A stretch of DNA of 64,000 nt from Bin75 sp965223955 (lineage in GTDB: Bacteria; Nitrospirota; Nitrospiria; Nitrospirales; UBA8639). The position numbers were made by a program, and so were the translations under genes. The first letter of the stretch is position 1; each line of letters starts with the position of its first letter. This document shows, piece after piece, positions 56,847 to 64,000 of this stretch. The DNA is taken from NCBI GenBank assembly GCA_965223955.1, contig OZ245029.1, forward strand, positions 2,418,001 through 2,482,000, read 5' to 3'. The notes beneath the pieces were generated by a model that did not search any database, was not told where the DNA came from, and saw only the letters and a list, made by a program, of their open reading frames with translations.

Positions 56847-58671
56847 CGTACCGGGCCTCCCGGGTGCTCCCGCCGAGGTCGAAGGCCAGCTTCGGCTGCG
56901 GCAGGCCCGTGACCCTCACCTTCTCGCTGAAGGTCAGAGTGAACACGATCGTCTCGCCCCACCCGTACGTATCGCTCGATTGCTGCGGCGCGGACTTCAC
57001 CGCCACCGACTCAACCGTGGGGCGGGCGGTGTAGACCGGCAGGACGGTCGCCGGCAGGCCCGACGAGGCGCGGGCGAACGCGTAGCCCTGGTGATCCGAG
57101 GGCAGCACCGGCTGGGTGGTCAGGTCCACGTCCACCGTCACCGCCGCCGTCGTCCCGGCCGTGCGGGTCACGGTGACCGCCGTGCCCTCCACCGAGCCTG
57201 TCTCAACGCGCAGCGTGGTCGCGCCGCCGTCGAGCGTCCCGTCCACCAGCGTCACCGGAATGTCGACCGCGAACGGCGCCCCCGCGAGCACCTTCGCCCG
57301 CGCCTGGTCGGTCCCCACCTTCTCCATCGTCACGGTGAGCTGCATCGGATCGGTGGAGTTTCCGCCCAGAGAGAGGTTTGTCAGCGAGGTCAGGCCGGAG
57401 AACACCCCGTCGGGGAGCGCAGTCAGAGCGTTGTGGCCCAGCTCCAGCCTCTCCAGCGCGGTGTTGTTGTCGAACACCCGGGGGGGAAGCTCGGTCAGAG
57501 AGTTGTTGGTCAGGCCCAGCCAACTCAGCGCGATCAGCTCGTTGAACACCCCGGCGGGAAGCGAGGTCAGACCGTTGTTGCCCAGATACAGCCTCTCCAG
57601 CGCGGTGTTGTTGTCGAACACCCCGGCGGGAAGCGAGATCAGACCGATGTTGGCCAGCTCCAGCACCGTCAGCGCGGTCAGCTTGTCGAACACGTCGTCG
57701 GGCAGCGTGGTCAGATCATTGTTGTCCTGCAGCTGCAGCCACGTCAGCGCGGTCAGTTTGTCGAACACCCCGGCGGGCAGCGTGGCCAGAGAGTTCTCGC
57801 CCAGAAACAGCGTCTCCAGCGCGGTGAGGTCGTCGAACACCCCGGCGGGAAGCTCGGTCAGACCGTTGGCCGGCAGCCACAGCACCGTCAGCGCGGTCAG
57901 CCCGTCGAAATCCCCCGCCTTGAGGGCGGTGAGGCCGGCGTACGGCAGCAACAGCGGGCTGAAGTCGTCGATGCCGGCGAGATGGGTGGCGGTGACATCG
58001 GCGCAGTTACTGACGCTGGGGATTAGGCCAACTATCGCGTCGCGCACCTGCTGCGTGCGGTCGCAGATGCCGGTCGTCGGCGTACCCTCCGCCGCCCTGC
58101 CGTTGATTTTGAATCTGAACCGGACGGACGTGGTGCGCCAGTCGCCTCCTGAAACGCGAAAAAAATTCTGGCCGACGCTCCAATCAGGCGCGCCGCCAGC
58201 GTCGGCGGATGTCGAATTTGTGACGTTCAGGTTCAGACCCATACCGCTACCGCTGTAGGACATATGCACGAAGTACGTCGTCCCGGTGTCCAGCTCCGTA
58301 TCCGCCGGGGCGTCGAAGGTGTTGAATCCGGTGGCCCACGTGCCGGTGGAATGGGTCAGCGTGGCGACCGAGGCGTCGGGCCTAGAGTCGCTGGTCGCCG
58401 ACCACAGCGCGATGGTCACGTCGGCCGTGGTGTTAGGGAGACGTTCGACGTTCAGCTCGATGCTGCTCAGGTGGTATCCGTCGGCGTTAGAGCCGGTGGT
58501 GAACCCTTGGCCAAAAACGACTGTGGAACTGACGTTTGTTCCGGCGCCATCATCCCACTCCTGCCCGGTGTTGCTCAGCAGCACCTCGTCAGAGTCCTGC
58601 GCCTGTACCGTAGCAGGCAGGAGGAGCGCGCCCACAAGGGAGAGGCACGCTGCGGCGGCGAGCGTCCGCAC
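56803..58671 (-). CDS. IS-disrupted gene, N-terminal part: secreted LRR protein
   Basis: 608 native residues plus 14 from the IS. Signal peptide (VGALLLPATVQAQD), a choice-of-anchor-like beta domain, about nine 24-residue leucine-rich repeats (LPAGVFDDLTALETLFLGEN type), then the start of an SWM-like domain. GTG start. With the C-terminal part it made a 1,788-aa autotransporter-like surface protein with LRRs as passenger. Such LRR plus Calx-beta proteins are adhesins or binding proteins (inference). GC-rich, so probably acquired. Confidence 0.85.
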   Translation of the reverse strand: MRTLAAAACLSLVGALLLPATVQAQDSDEVLLSNTGQEWDDGAGTNVSSTVVFGQGFTTGSNADGYHLSSIELNVERLPNTTADVTIALWSATSDSRPDASVATLTHSTGTWATGFNTFDAPADTELDTGTTYFVHMSYSGSGMGLNLNVTNSTSADAGGAPDWSVGQNFFRVSGGDWRTTSVRFRFKINGRAAEGTPTTGICDRTQQVRDAIVGLIPSVSNCADVTATHLAGIDDFSPLLLPYAGLTALKAGDFDGLTALTVLWLPANGLTELPAGVFDDLTALETLFLGENSLATLPAGVFDKLTALTWLQLQDNNDLTTLPDDVFDKLTALTVLELANIGLISLPAGVFDNNTALERLYLGNNGLTSLPAGVFNELIALSWLGLTNNSLTELPPRVFDNNTALERLELGHNALTALPDGVFSGLTSLTNLSLGGNSTDPMQLTVTMEKVGTDQARAKVLAGAPFAVDIPVTLVDGTLDGGATTLRVETGSVEGTAVTVTRTAGTTAAVTVDVDLTTQPVLPSDHQGYAFARASSGLPATVLPVYTARPTVESVAVKSAPQQSSDTYGWGETIVFTLTFSEKVRVTGLPQPKLAFDLGGSTREARYVLCPVRFCNKCKGA

Positions 58672-58851
58672 AGAGCCGGCGAGGCGCGCGAAACCCGCCC
58701 GCCGGCCGGCGGCGAATGCGGTCTGAGAAGAAGGATGGCCGCCCCGAGGGGACGGCAGGCGGTCAGGCGGGGATGGCGGGTCGGCTTGCTCGCAGCCGAG
58801 GCGCGATCATGGCCTCCACACTCTGGCCGGAATCGGGCCGGAAGCCGGAGG

Positions 58852-58880
58852 TCTCTCTCTCTCTCTTTCTCTCTCTCTTC
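58852..58880 (+). repeat. (TC)n microsatellite
   Basis: TC repeated about 14 times with one T interruption, upstream of the LRR gene start. Confidence 0.9.
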
Positions 58881-59685
58881 ACTAATCGTGCCAACATGGT
58901 TTTCTCCCCAATCTCGACAGGTTCGTCTCGACTCCTTTTGACCGGCCCCTAGCATGAGAGGGCGCGGTACCACTACCCACTGCAACGACGCTGGATCCCT
59001 TCGCTGACTGGATCCATTCTTTGACTGGATCCCCGATCAGGTCGGGGACAGGCGTCGAGGATGACAGAGGGAGGCGGCAGCCTCGGCCCTCGTCTTCGTT
59101 CGCCCGTTCCGTTCGTTGCCTGTGCCGCGCCCCATGCAATCCCCCCGGGCCCACGCCAAGTCTTTGCTCACTTCCAGACCAATGAATCTAAAATAGACAA
59201 TAGAATAAACCAGTCGCAGGGGGCTTGTAAAACTCAAAGATTTTTGGCTCAGGGCTAATTTCATTTGGGCAATGGCGGGGGGGGTTGCGGGGGCTGTCGG
59301 GTTACGCTGCGCTAACCCGACCTACGGGATCTGCGGAGAGGGCGGGCCGCATGAGATGCGGCCCCTACAACTGAAAACCAAAGCAACACGCTGGATCGCC
59401 GATCGGGTCGGGGATGACGGAAGGAGGGGGAAAGCTACGAAAAACGAAGACCCTGGATTCCTGCTTTCGCAGGAATGACGGAAGGGGGAGCAGGGATGAT
59501 GGAAGGGGGAAGGGGTCGGGTCATTGTAAATGTTCAGTCATTCCCTTCGACAGGCTCAGGACAGGCGTTGACAGAATGAAGGGTGACTCCAAGAGGGGAA
59601 CTCGGAAAGAAGGGCCCGCTTGTTCCTGAGGACTGCCTGCGCCTCTTCTTCTCGTGGCTTCGTCTCTGGCGACGCGGTCGTTCGG

Positions 59686-59838
59686 CGGGTGGGTGTCGTA
59701 AGAGATGAACCCCCCTGGCCCCCCTTATCAGGGGGGCTCTAAGCCGTCCCCCTGATAAGGGGGATTGAGGGGGTTGTCTGACAAAGGAGGGGAAAGACGG
59801 GGCAGAAATTGTCAACGAATGACTGAACACATACAGGG
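59686..59838. repeat. Family C (short copy) and family E repeats
   Basis: Second copy of the family C block (59686-59795), followed by a family E copy (59811-59838). Confidence 0.8.
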
Positions 59839-59893
59839 ATGACGGCAAGAGAAAGGTGAGGATGTTGAGAGCGTGTTTTTGCCGTGACGGCCC

Positions 59894-60850
59894 TTATTCC
59901 TGGGAAGCCGGTTTGCCGGGGGAGCTGCGGCGGCGTTTGCGGGGGAACCGCTCGTCATGGACCTGCTTCAGCCGCGTGTGTTCGACGTGCGTGTAAATTT
60001 GGGTGGTGGCGATGTTGACATGGCCCAGCATCATTTGCACGGCGCGCAAATCGGCGCCGTGTTCCAGCAGATGCGTGGCGAATGAATGGCGCAACATGTG
60101 CGGAGAGATCGGCTTGTGAATCCCGGCTCGGAACGCCCGCTTCCGGAGAATGGTCCAAAAGCTCTGCCGAGTCATGGGCGCCCCCCGTCTCGTCACGAAC
60201 AACGCCGGCGTCGATCGACCTTTCAGCAAGGCCAGCCGTACTTCCCGGCAATAGGCCACCAGCTTTCGGCGCGCGACCTCGCCGATGGGCACCATGCGTT
60301 GTTTCTCGCCTTTCCCGGTGGCTTGTACGTACCCCACTTCCACGTTCACCGCCGACAGGGGCAGCGAGATCAATTCAGACACCCGGAGGCCGGCCGCATA
60401 CATCAACTCCACCATGGCGGAATCCCGAATGTCCTCCAGGCCTTGACCGACCGGCAATTCCAATAGGGCCGTGACCTCGGATTCGGATAGCGTCTTGGGC
60501 AGTTTGGTCCATTGCTTCGGCGCCCCGGGTAATTGTGACAGCACTTCCGGGGCCCCGTGCTCCGTACTGAGAAACCGGTAAAACCCGCGGATGGCCGCCA
60601 GGCATCGGGACACCGAGGCCGGAGACAATTGTTGCACTCGCAGATGATTCAGAAACCCGGTCAAATGAGGCGGGACGTCAAGCGGATTGGTCATGCCCTG
60701 CAACGCCAGGTAGGCTTGCAGTTTCTCAAGATCGCGGCGATAGGCTTGGACGGTATTGCCGGCGACGCCGCCCTCAACTCGCAAATTGGTCAGATACTGG
60801 TCGATCAGATCGTCCATGCGCCACGGTTGCGTCGTCGGCTCGTCATTCAT
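59894..60850 (-). CDS. Tyrosine recombinase XerC/XerD
   Basis: 318 aa. N-terminal SAM-like core-binding domain (residues 10-95), catalytic domain with R (AAGLRVSELI), K (GKGEKQR), HMLRHSFATHLLEHG and the nucleophile tyrosine in IYTHVEHTRL. Length and motifs fit XerC/XerD, which resolve chromosome dimers at dif; a phage-type integrase role cannot be excluded next to a foreign-looking region. The basic C-terminal tail is extra. Confidence 0.9.
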   Translation of the reverse strand: MNDEPTTQPWRMDDLIDQYLTNLRVEGGVAGNTVQAYRRDLEKLQAYLALQGMTNPLDVPPHLTGFLNHLRVQQLSPASVSRCLAAIRGFYRFLSTEHGAPEVLSQLPGAPKQWTKLPKTLSESEVTALLELPVGQGLEDIRDSAMVELMYAAGLRVSELISLPLSAVNVEVGYVQATGKGEKQRMVPIGEVARRKLVAYCREVRLALLKGRSTPALFVTRRGAPMTRQSFWTILRKRAFRAGIHKPISPHMLRHSFATHLLEHGADLRAVQMMLGHVNIATTQIYTHVEHTRLKQVHDERFPRKRRRSSPGKPASQE

Positions 60851-60879
60851 ACGCGGTTCCGTTGTTCTCGGTTTGTTGC

Positions 60880-60976
60880 CCCCTCACCCCAGCCCTCTCC
60901 CGCCAGGGGAGAGGGAGGAGCATCGACCGTTACACGGGTTGCTTGTCGGGTTACGCCTTCGGCTAACCCGACCTAC
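60880..60976. repeat. Family F and family B repeats
   Basis: Family F hairpin 60880-60919 and family B palindrome 60945-60976 between the divergent xer and LpoA-like genes. Confidence 0.75.
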
Positions 60977-61025
60977 CAGACTCACCAGCACTGGCTTTAT
61001 ATACCACAATACGCAACAATGTCTC

Positions 61026-63020
61026 ATGATCATCGCCACGTCCTCTTTTTCCTTTCTTCTTCTTTGGTTCCTCCTCATCAGCACCGGTGTATGGCCGTGG
61101 ACGACCCTTGCCCAGTTTCCGCCCGATGAACTGAGCGGAGAGCAGGCCCTTCCACTGACCGAGGAGCAGGCCCTCGCCCGAATCAGGGCCGAACTCGGAC
61201 AGGAACACGGTGAAGCGGCGTTGCGACTGATCGAACCGTTTCTCGATCAATCCGAGCCGCCCGCCTTCATCGAGCAATTCACCTTTTTGTACGCCGTGGC
61301 CCTGGAAGCTCAGGGTCAGGACAGCCAGGCCGTCATCACCCTCGAACAATTCCTGGAAGAATATCCGGGTTCTCCGCTGATCCACGATGCCCGGTTAAAG
61401 CTGGGGACTCTCTATATCGAATCACAACGGCCTAACCGTGCCATTCCCATCCTGTCCCGGGTGCTGGACCTGACATCGGACGAAACGCTACGCGCCGAGG
61501 CCCTGTATCGATTGCTCCTCGCGTACGAATCGAATGGTGAGTCCCTTCGGGCGGTTCAAACCGCATTGACTCACGCTGAGCAATCAGGGGGAGACGAACG
61601 ACGGGATCTTCGGGACTACGTTCAAAGTCTCATCCTGCAAAAGATGACCGAACAATCGCTCGGCGAAGTCTTCGATGCCTTTTCGAGCACGTATCCCGGC
61701 GATCTGGCCTTGATTCGTCTCATCGAACTCCATCAATCACGGGGCGACGAGACGTTGGCCGAACGGGATATCCGCGCCTTCCTTCAACGCTTTCCCGATC
61801 ATCCCTATGCCCAAACCGCAACCGCGCTTCTGCGAACCGCCGTTGTCGGGATCAAAGCCCATCGCCACGTGATTGCCGCGGTCTTGCCCTTCTCGGGACA
61901 AATGAAACCCTTTGGGACCGAAGCGTTCAATGGCGTCCGGTTGGCTTTGGAAGAAGAGAAGGCCTTTTGGGGCTCCAACGCCGTTGGGCTCGTGGTCAAG
62001 AACAGCGTCCTGCCGTCCGCCCGATTTCGCCTCGAGATTTCTCAACTGCTCGACGAATTTACCCCTGTTGCCCTGATCGGTCCCTTATTGGCCCGGGAGG
62101 TTCAACTCCTGGCCGATACCCCGGACCTCGCGGCCGTGCCCTTTATCACACCCACCGCGACCCTGCCGGACGTCAAACGATTCGGACGGTATTGGTTCAG
62201 CACCGCCATGACGCCTTCCCTTCAGATCAACCGTCTGGTGGACTATGCCATGCAGCACTTCGGGTATACCCGCTTTTGTATCCTGGCCCCTCACACGCCC
62301 CATGGCAAACACTTGCATCACATTTTTCAACAAGCCGTGGGTCGAAACGGAGGGGAGATGATTGCCGCTGAATGGTATCAACCGGGAACGACCGATGCGT
62401 CGATGCAAATCACTCGTATCAAAGAGAAGGATTTGAGCCTCTATGGAGAAATGTTGCCCCTGGTAACCGAGAAGCCGGTCGATCCGGAGAACAGTCCCGT
62501 CACGGAGGAACCGGCGCCGGAGGACGGGCAGGAAGACGCACCGTTGGTGTATACTCCAGGCTTCGATGCCCTGTTTCTGCCCGGACATCCGACCGACGTG
62601 GCCTTTCTTGCCGCGCAACTCGCCTTTTTCGACGTGAACGTGCCCCTGTTGGGCACGAATACCTGGAACCACCCCAATCTCCTGAAATGGGGGCGTAGCT
62701 CAATCGAGGGAGGGCTGTTCGGGGACGCCCTGTTCCTTCAGACCACCGATCCGAAAACCCGGCGTTTTATCACCACCTATCGTGAACGGTTTCAGGCAGA
62801 CCCTTCCATTTTTGCGCTACAGGCCTACGATGCCATGCACGTGATCCTTGACGCGATCCGCCGTGGGGCCACCACCGGCCCCGACGTCCGCATGCAACTC
62901 TTTGTCCGCCACGACCTTCCCACCCTGGGAGGATTGGAAAAATTCGATGAGGGTGGCATCCTCACCCGCAAAGTGTATATGATCCAAATTCATAACGGTC
63001 GATTCATCCAACTGCATTGA
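61026..63020 (+). CDS. TPR + periplasmic-binding-fold protein (LpoA/ABC substrate-binding-like)
   Basis: 664 aa from the ATG at 61026, which begins a signal peptide (LLLWFLLISTGVWPW). The frame is open to 60756 but that part is repeat DNA. Residues about 35-260 form TPR units (AVALEAQGQDSQAVITLEQFLEEYPGSP...). From about 275 (HVIAAVLPFSGQMKPFGTEAFNGVRLALEE) to the end is a type I periplasmic-binding fold with an acidic insert. This is the layout of LpoA, activator of penicillin-binding protein 1A, or of a branched-chain amino-acid binding protein. No lipobox, so not a classic LpoA. Confidence 0.8.
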   Translation: MIIATSSFSFLLLWFLLISTGVWPWTTLAQFPPDELSGEQALPLTEEQALARIRAELGQEHGEAALRLIEPFLDQSEPPAFIEQFTFLYAVALEAQGQDSQAVITLEQFLEEYPGSPLIHDARLKLGTLYIESQRPNRAIPILSRVLDLTSDETLRAEALYRLLLAYESNGESLRAVQTALTHAEQSGGDERRDLRDYVQSLILQKMTEQSLGEVFDAFSSTYPGDLALIRLIELHQSRGDETLAERDIRAFLQRFPDHPYAQTATALLRTAVVGIKAHRHVIAAVLPFSGQMKPFGTEAFNGVRLALEEEKAFWGSNAVGLVVKNSVLPSARFRLEISQLLDEFTPVALIGPLLAREVQLLADTPDLAAVPFITPTATLPDVKRFGRYWFSTAMTPSLQINRLVDYAMQHFGYTRFCILAPHTPHGKHLHHIFQQAVGRNGGEMIAAEWYQPGTTDASMQITRIKEKDLSLYGEMLPLVTEKPVDPENSPVTEEPAPEDGQEDAPLVYTPGFDALFLPGHPTDVAFLAAQLAFFDVNVPLLGTNTWNHPNLLKWGRSSIEGGLFGDALFLQTTDPKTRRFITTYRERFQADPSIFALQAYDAMHVILDAIRRGATTGPDVRMQLFVRHDLPTLGGLEKFDEGGILTRKVYMIQIHNGRFIQLH

Positions 63021-63026
63021 GGTTCC

Positions 63027-63740
63027 GTGGTCCAATTCTTTTACACCCTGTCCTATGTGATCCTTCCGCTCATGATGGCCGTGGTCCTGCATGAGTATGC
63101 TCACGGCTGGGTCGCAAATTATTACGGAGACGGCACGGCTCGGGAGCACGGCCGGTTGACGCTCAATCCGCTCGTCCACATCGACCGTTTCGGCACCATT
63201 ATCGTTCCCCTGCTCTGTCTGCTGATGCCGGGAGGATTCCTGTTCGGTTGGGCAAAACCCGTTCCCGTGACTCCGGGACGCTTGCGCAATCCCCGGCGCG
63301 ATATGGCCCTTGTGGCGGCGGCCGGTCCGGCGATGAATTTCGTGTTGGCCATTCTGAGCGGGATCCTGTTGAGCGTCCTGTTCACCATCGATCCGACGCT
63401 ACAGGAGAATTGGCCTCCCCAGGCGGGAGTCGCCCCGAGGACCGACCTGTTGGGGATGCTCCTGTTGCCGCTGGTCGCCATGCTTCTGTTTTCGATTATC
63501 ATCAACACCTTGCTCTTTGCGTTTAATCTGCTTCCGATCCCCCCGCTCGATGGAGGCCGGATCCTGATGAGCAGCCTGCCGCTCAAACCGGCCCTCCTTC
63601 TCAGCCGGCTGGAACCCTATGGCATGCTGGTGATCCTCGGCCTGATCTTTTTCGATTCACGGATTCACGTGGTCAGCGGCTTTATCGGGACGATCTTCCA
63701 ATTCATGACCGAACATATTCTCTCGAGGTTGGTGTTGTAA
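63027..63740 (+). CDS. Site-2 protease family (M50) membrane zinc protease
   Basis: 237 aa with about six spans. Zinc motif HEYAHG (HExxH) in the first helix and the third ligand in NLLPIPPLDGGRIL. The FGWAKPVPV segment is the group 3 S2P signature. Compact, without PDZ or CBS domain; such proteins cut membrane-bound substrates, but its target is unknown. GTG start six bases after the previous stop, and 21 bases before trpS. Confidence 0.92.
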   Translation: MVQFFYTLSYVILPLMMAVVLHEYAHGWVANYYGDGTAREHGRLTLNPLVHIDRFGTIIVPLLCLLMPGGFLFGWAKPVPVTPGRLRNPRRDMALVAAAGPAMNFVLAILSGILLSVLFTIDPTLQENWPPQAGVAPRTDLLGMLLLPLVAMLLFSIIINTLLFAFNLLPIPPLDGGRILMSSLPLKPALLLSRLEPYGMLVILGLIFFDSRIHVVSGFIGTIFQFMTEHILSRLVL

Positions 63741-63761
63741 CCGATTGTGAAGGAGTGATTG

Positions 63762-64000
63762 ATGCGTGTGGTCAGCGGCATGCAGCCCAGCGGACGCCTG
63801 CACCTGGGCAACTATTTGGGGGCTCTCACGAATTGGAAGACCCTGCAGGACGACCATACGTGTTTCTTCTTTGTGGCAGACTGGCACGCGCTGTCCACCA
63901 ATTACGAAGACACCGGCCACGTCACGACCTACGTCCGGGAATTGCTGATCGATTGGCTCGCGTCGGGGATCGATCCCGAACGGTCCACGGTCTTTATTCA
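63762..64000 (+). CDS. trpS: Tryptophanyl-tRNA synthetase (5' part)
   Basis: First 79 codons, cut by the window end. MRVVSGMQPSGRLHLGNYLG contains the HIGH-type HLGNY motif and the usual TrpS N-terminus; FFVADWHALS follows. AAGGAG seven bases before the ATG. Confidence 0.96.
   Translation, partial: MRVVSGMQPSGRLHLGNYLGALTNWKTLQDDHTCFFFVADWHALSTNYEDTGHVTTYVRELLIDWLASGIDPERSTVFI

Larger units (their letters stand above)
58672..59893. other. 1.2-kb gene-free, repeat-rich region
   Basis: No credible gene. Contains the (TC)n tract, family A copies (58990-59067, 59389-59420, 59450-59481), family B (59297-59326), the family D palindrome (59345-59370), a CCTTCGACAGGCTCAGGACAG element near 59545, family C (59686-59795) and family E (59811-59838). 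Confidence 0.7.

Noticed and set aside
60756..61025. N-terminal extension of the TPR/binding-protein gene
   Set aside because: Reads through family F and B repeats and the xer gene start; signal peptide begins at 61026.

Overview
The window looks like a chromosomal segment of a Nitrospirota bacterium, most likely a Nitrospira-type nitrite oxidizer. This is inferred from gene content: a TorD-like molybdoenzyme chaperone, a Tat-exported NapG-type ferredoxin, an NxrC-like dihaem cytochrome with a haem-b-binding domain, MobA, and two CydA-like 'bd-like' oxidases with no CydB. No rRNA, tRNA or NXR catalytic gene is present, so the genus is not proven. Nearly everything from 1 to 50,300 is on the minus strand in long, tightly spaced operons.

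Layout. 1-3,140: molybdoenzyme maturation (TorD-like, NapG-like, HExxH/zinc-ribbon protein). 3,276-4,373: a WD40 protein on the plus strand. 4,393-15,905: housekeeping (sigma-54 response regulator plus multi-PAS kinase, secF-secD-yajC-tgt, argS, mobA). 15,981-22,413: a respiratory operon made of a 38-aa one-span protein, a bd-like oxidase, three membrane c-type cytochromes including the NxrC-like one, and a terminator. 22,783-31,155: a second bd-like oxidase module with O-methyltransferase, DUF420, PCP_red-like, DUF3047 and two formylglycine-enzyme-like proteins that lack the catalytic cysteines. 31,317-43,740: a copper-protein region with three proteins that carry a blue-copper-like C-x2-H-x2-M motif, a DUF255 thioredoxin-like protein, HEAT and LolA-like proteins, and a 1,712-aa multicopper oxidase with an internal LysM domain. 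44,016-51,469: small operons (aminotransferase, chagasin-like, Rieske, DUF192, a cupredoxin with a Met-to-His axial change, Ig/PKD protein, BFN nuclease-like, metallo-beta-lactamase fold, coiled-coil lipoprotein). 52,277-58,671: a GC-rich foreign-looking gene for a 1,788-aa LRR/Calx-beta/autotransporter protein, cut by an IS481-like element. 59,894-64,000: XerC/D recombinase, TPR plus periplasmic-binding lipoprotein-like protein, M50 protease, start of trpS.

How it works together (inference): electrons from a periplasmic molybdoenzyme would pass through the NxrC-like and other membrane cytochromes to the CydA-like oxidase encoded in the same operon. The second oxidase copy has its own maturation-type neighbours. 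The copper region supplies candidate periplasmic electron carriers and a large oxidase whose substrate cannot be read from sequence.

Intergenic DNA between 28 kb and 61 kb is unusually rich in short palindromic repeats of at least six families. Some have moved into gene ends: one supplies the stop codon of the aminotransferase, and another underlies the signal-peptide region of the DUF255 protein.
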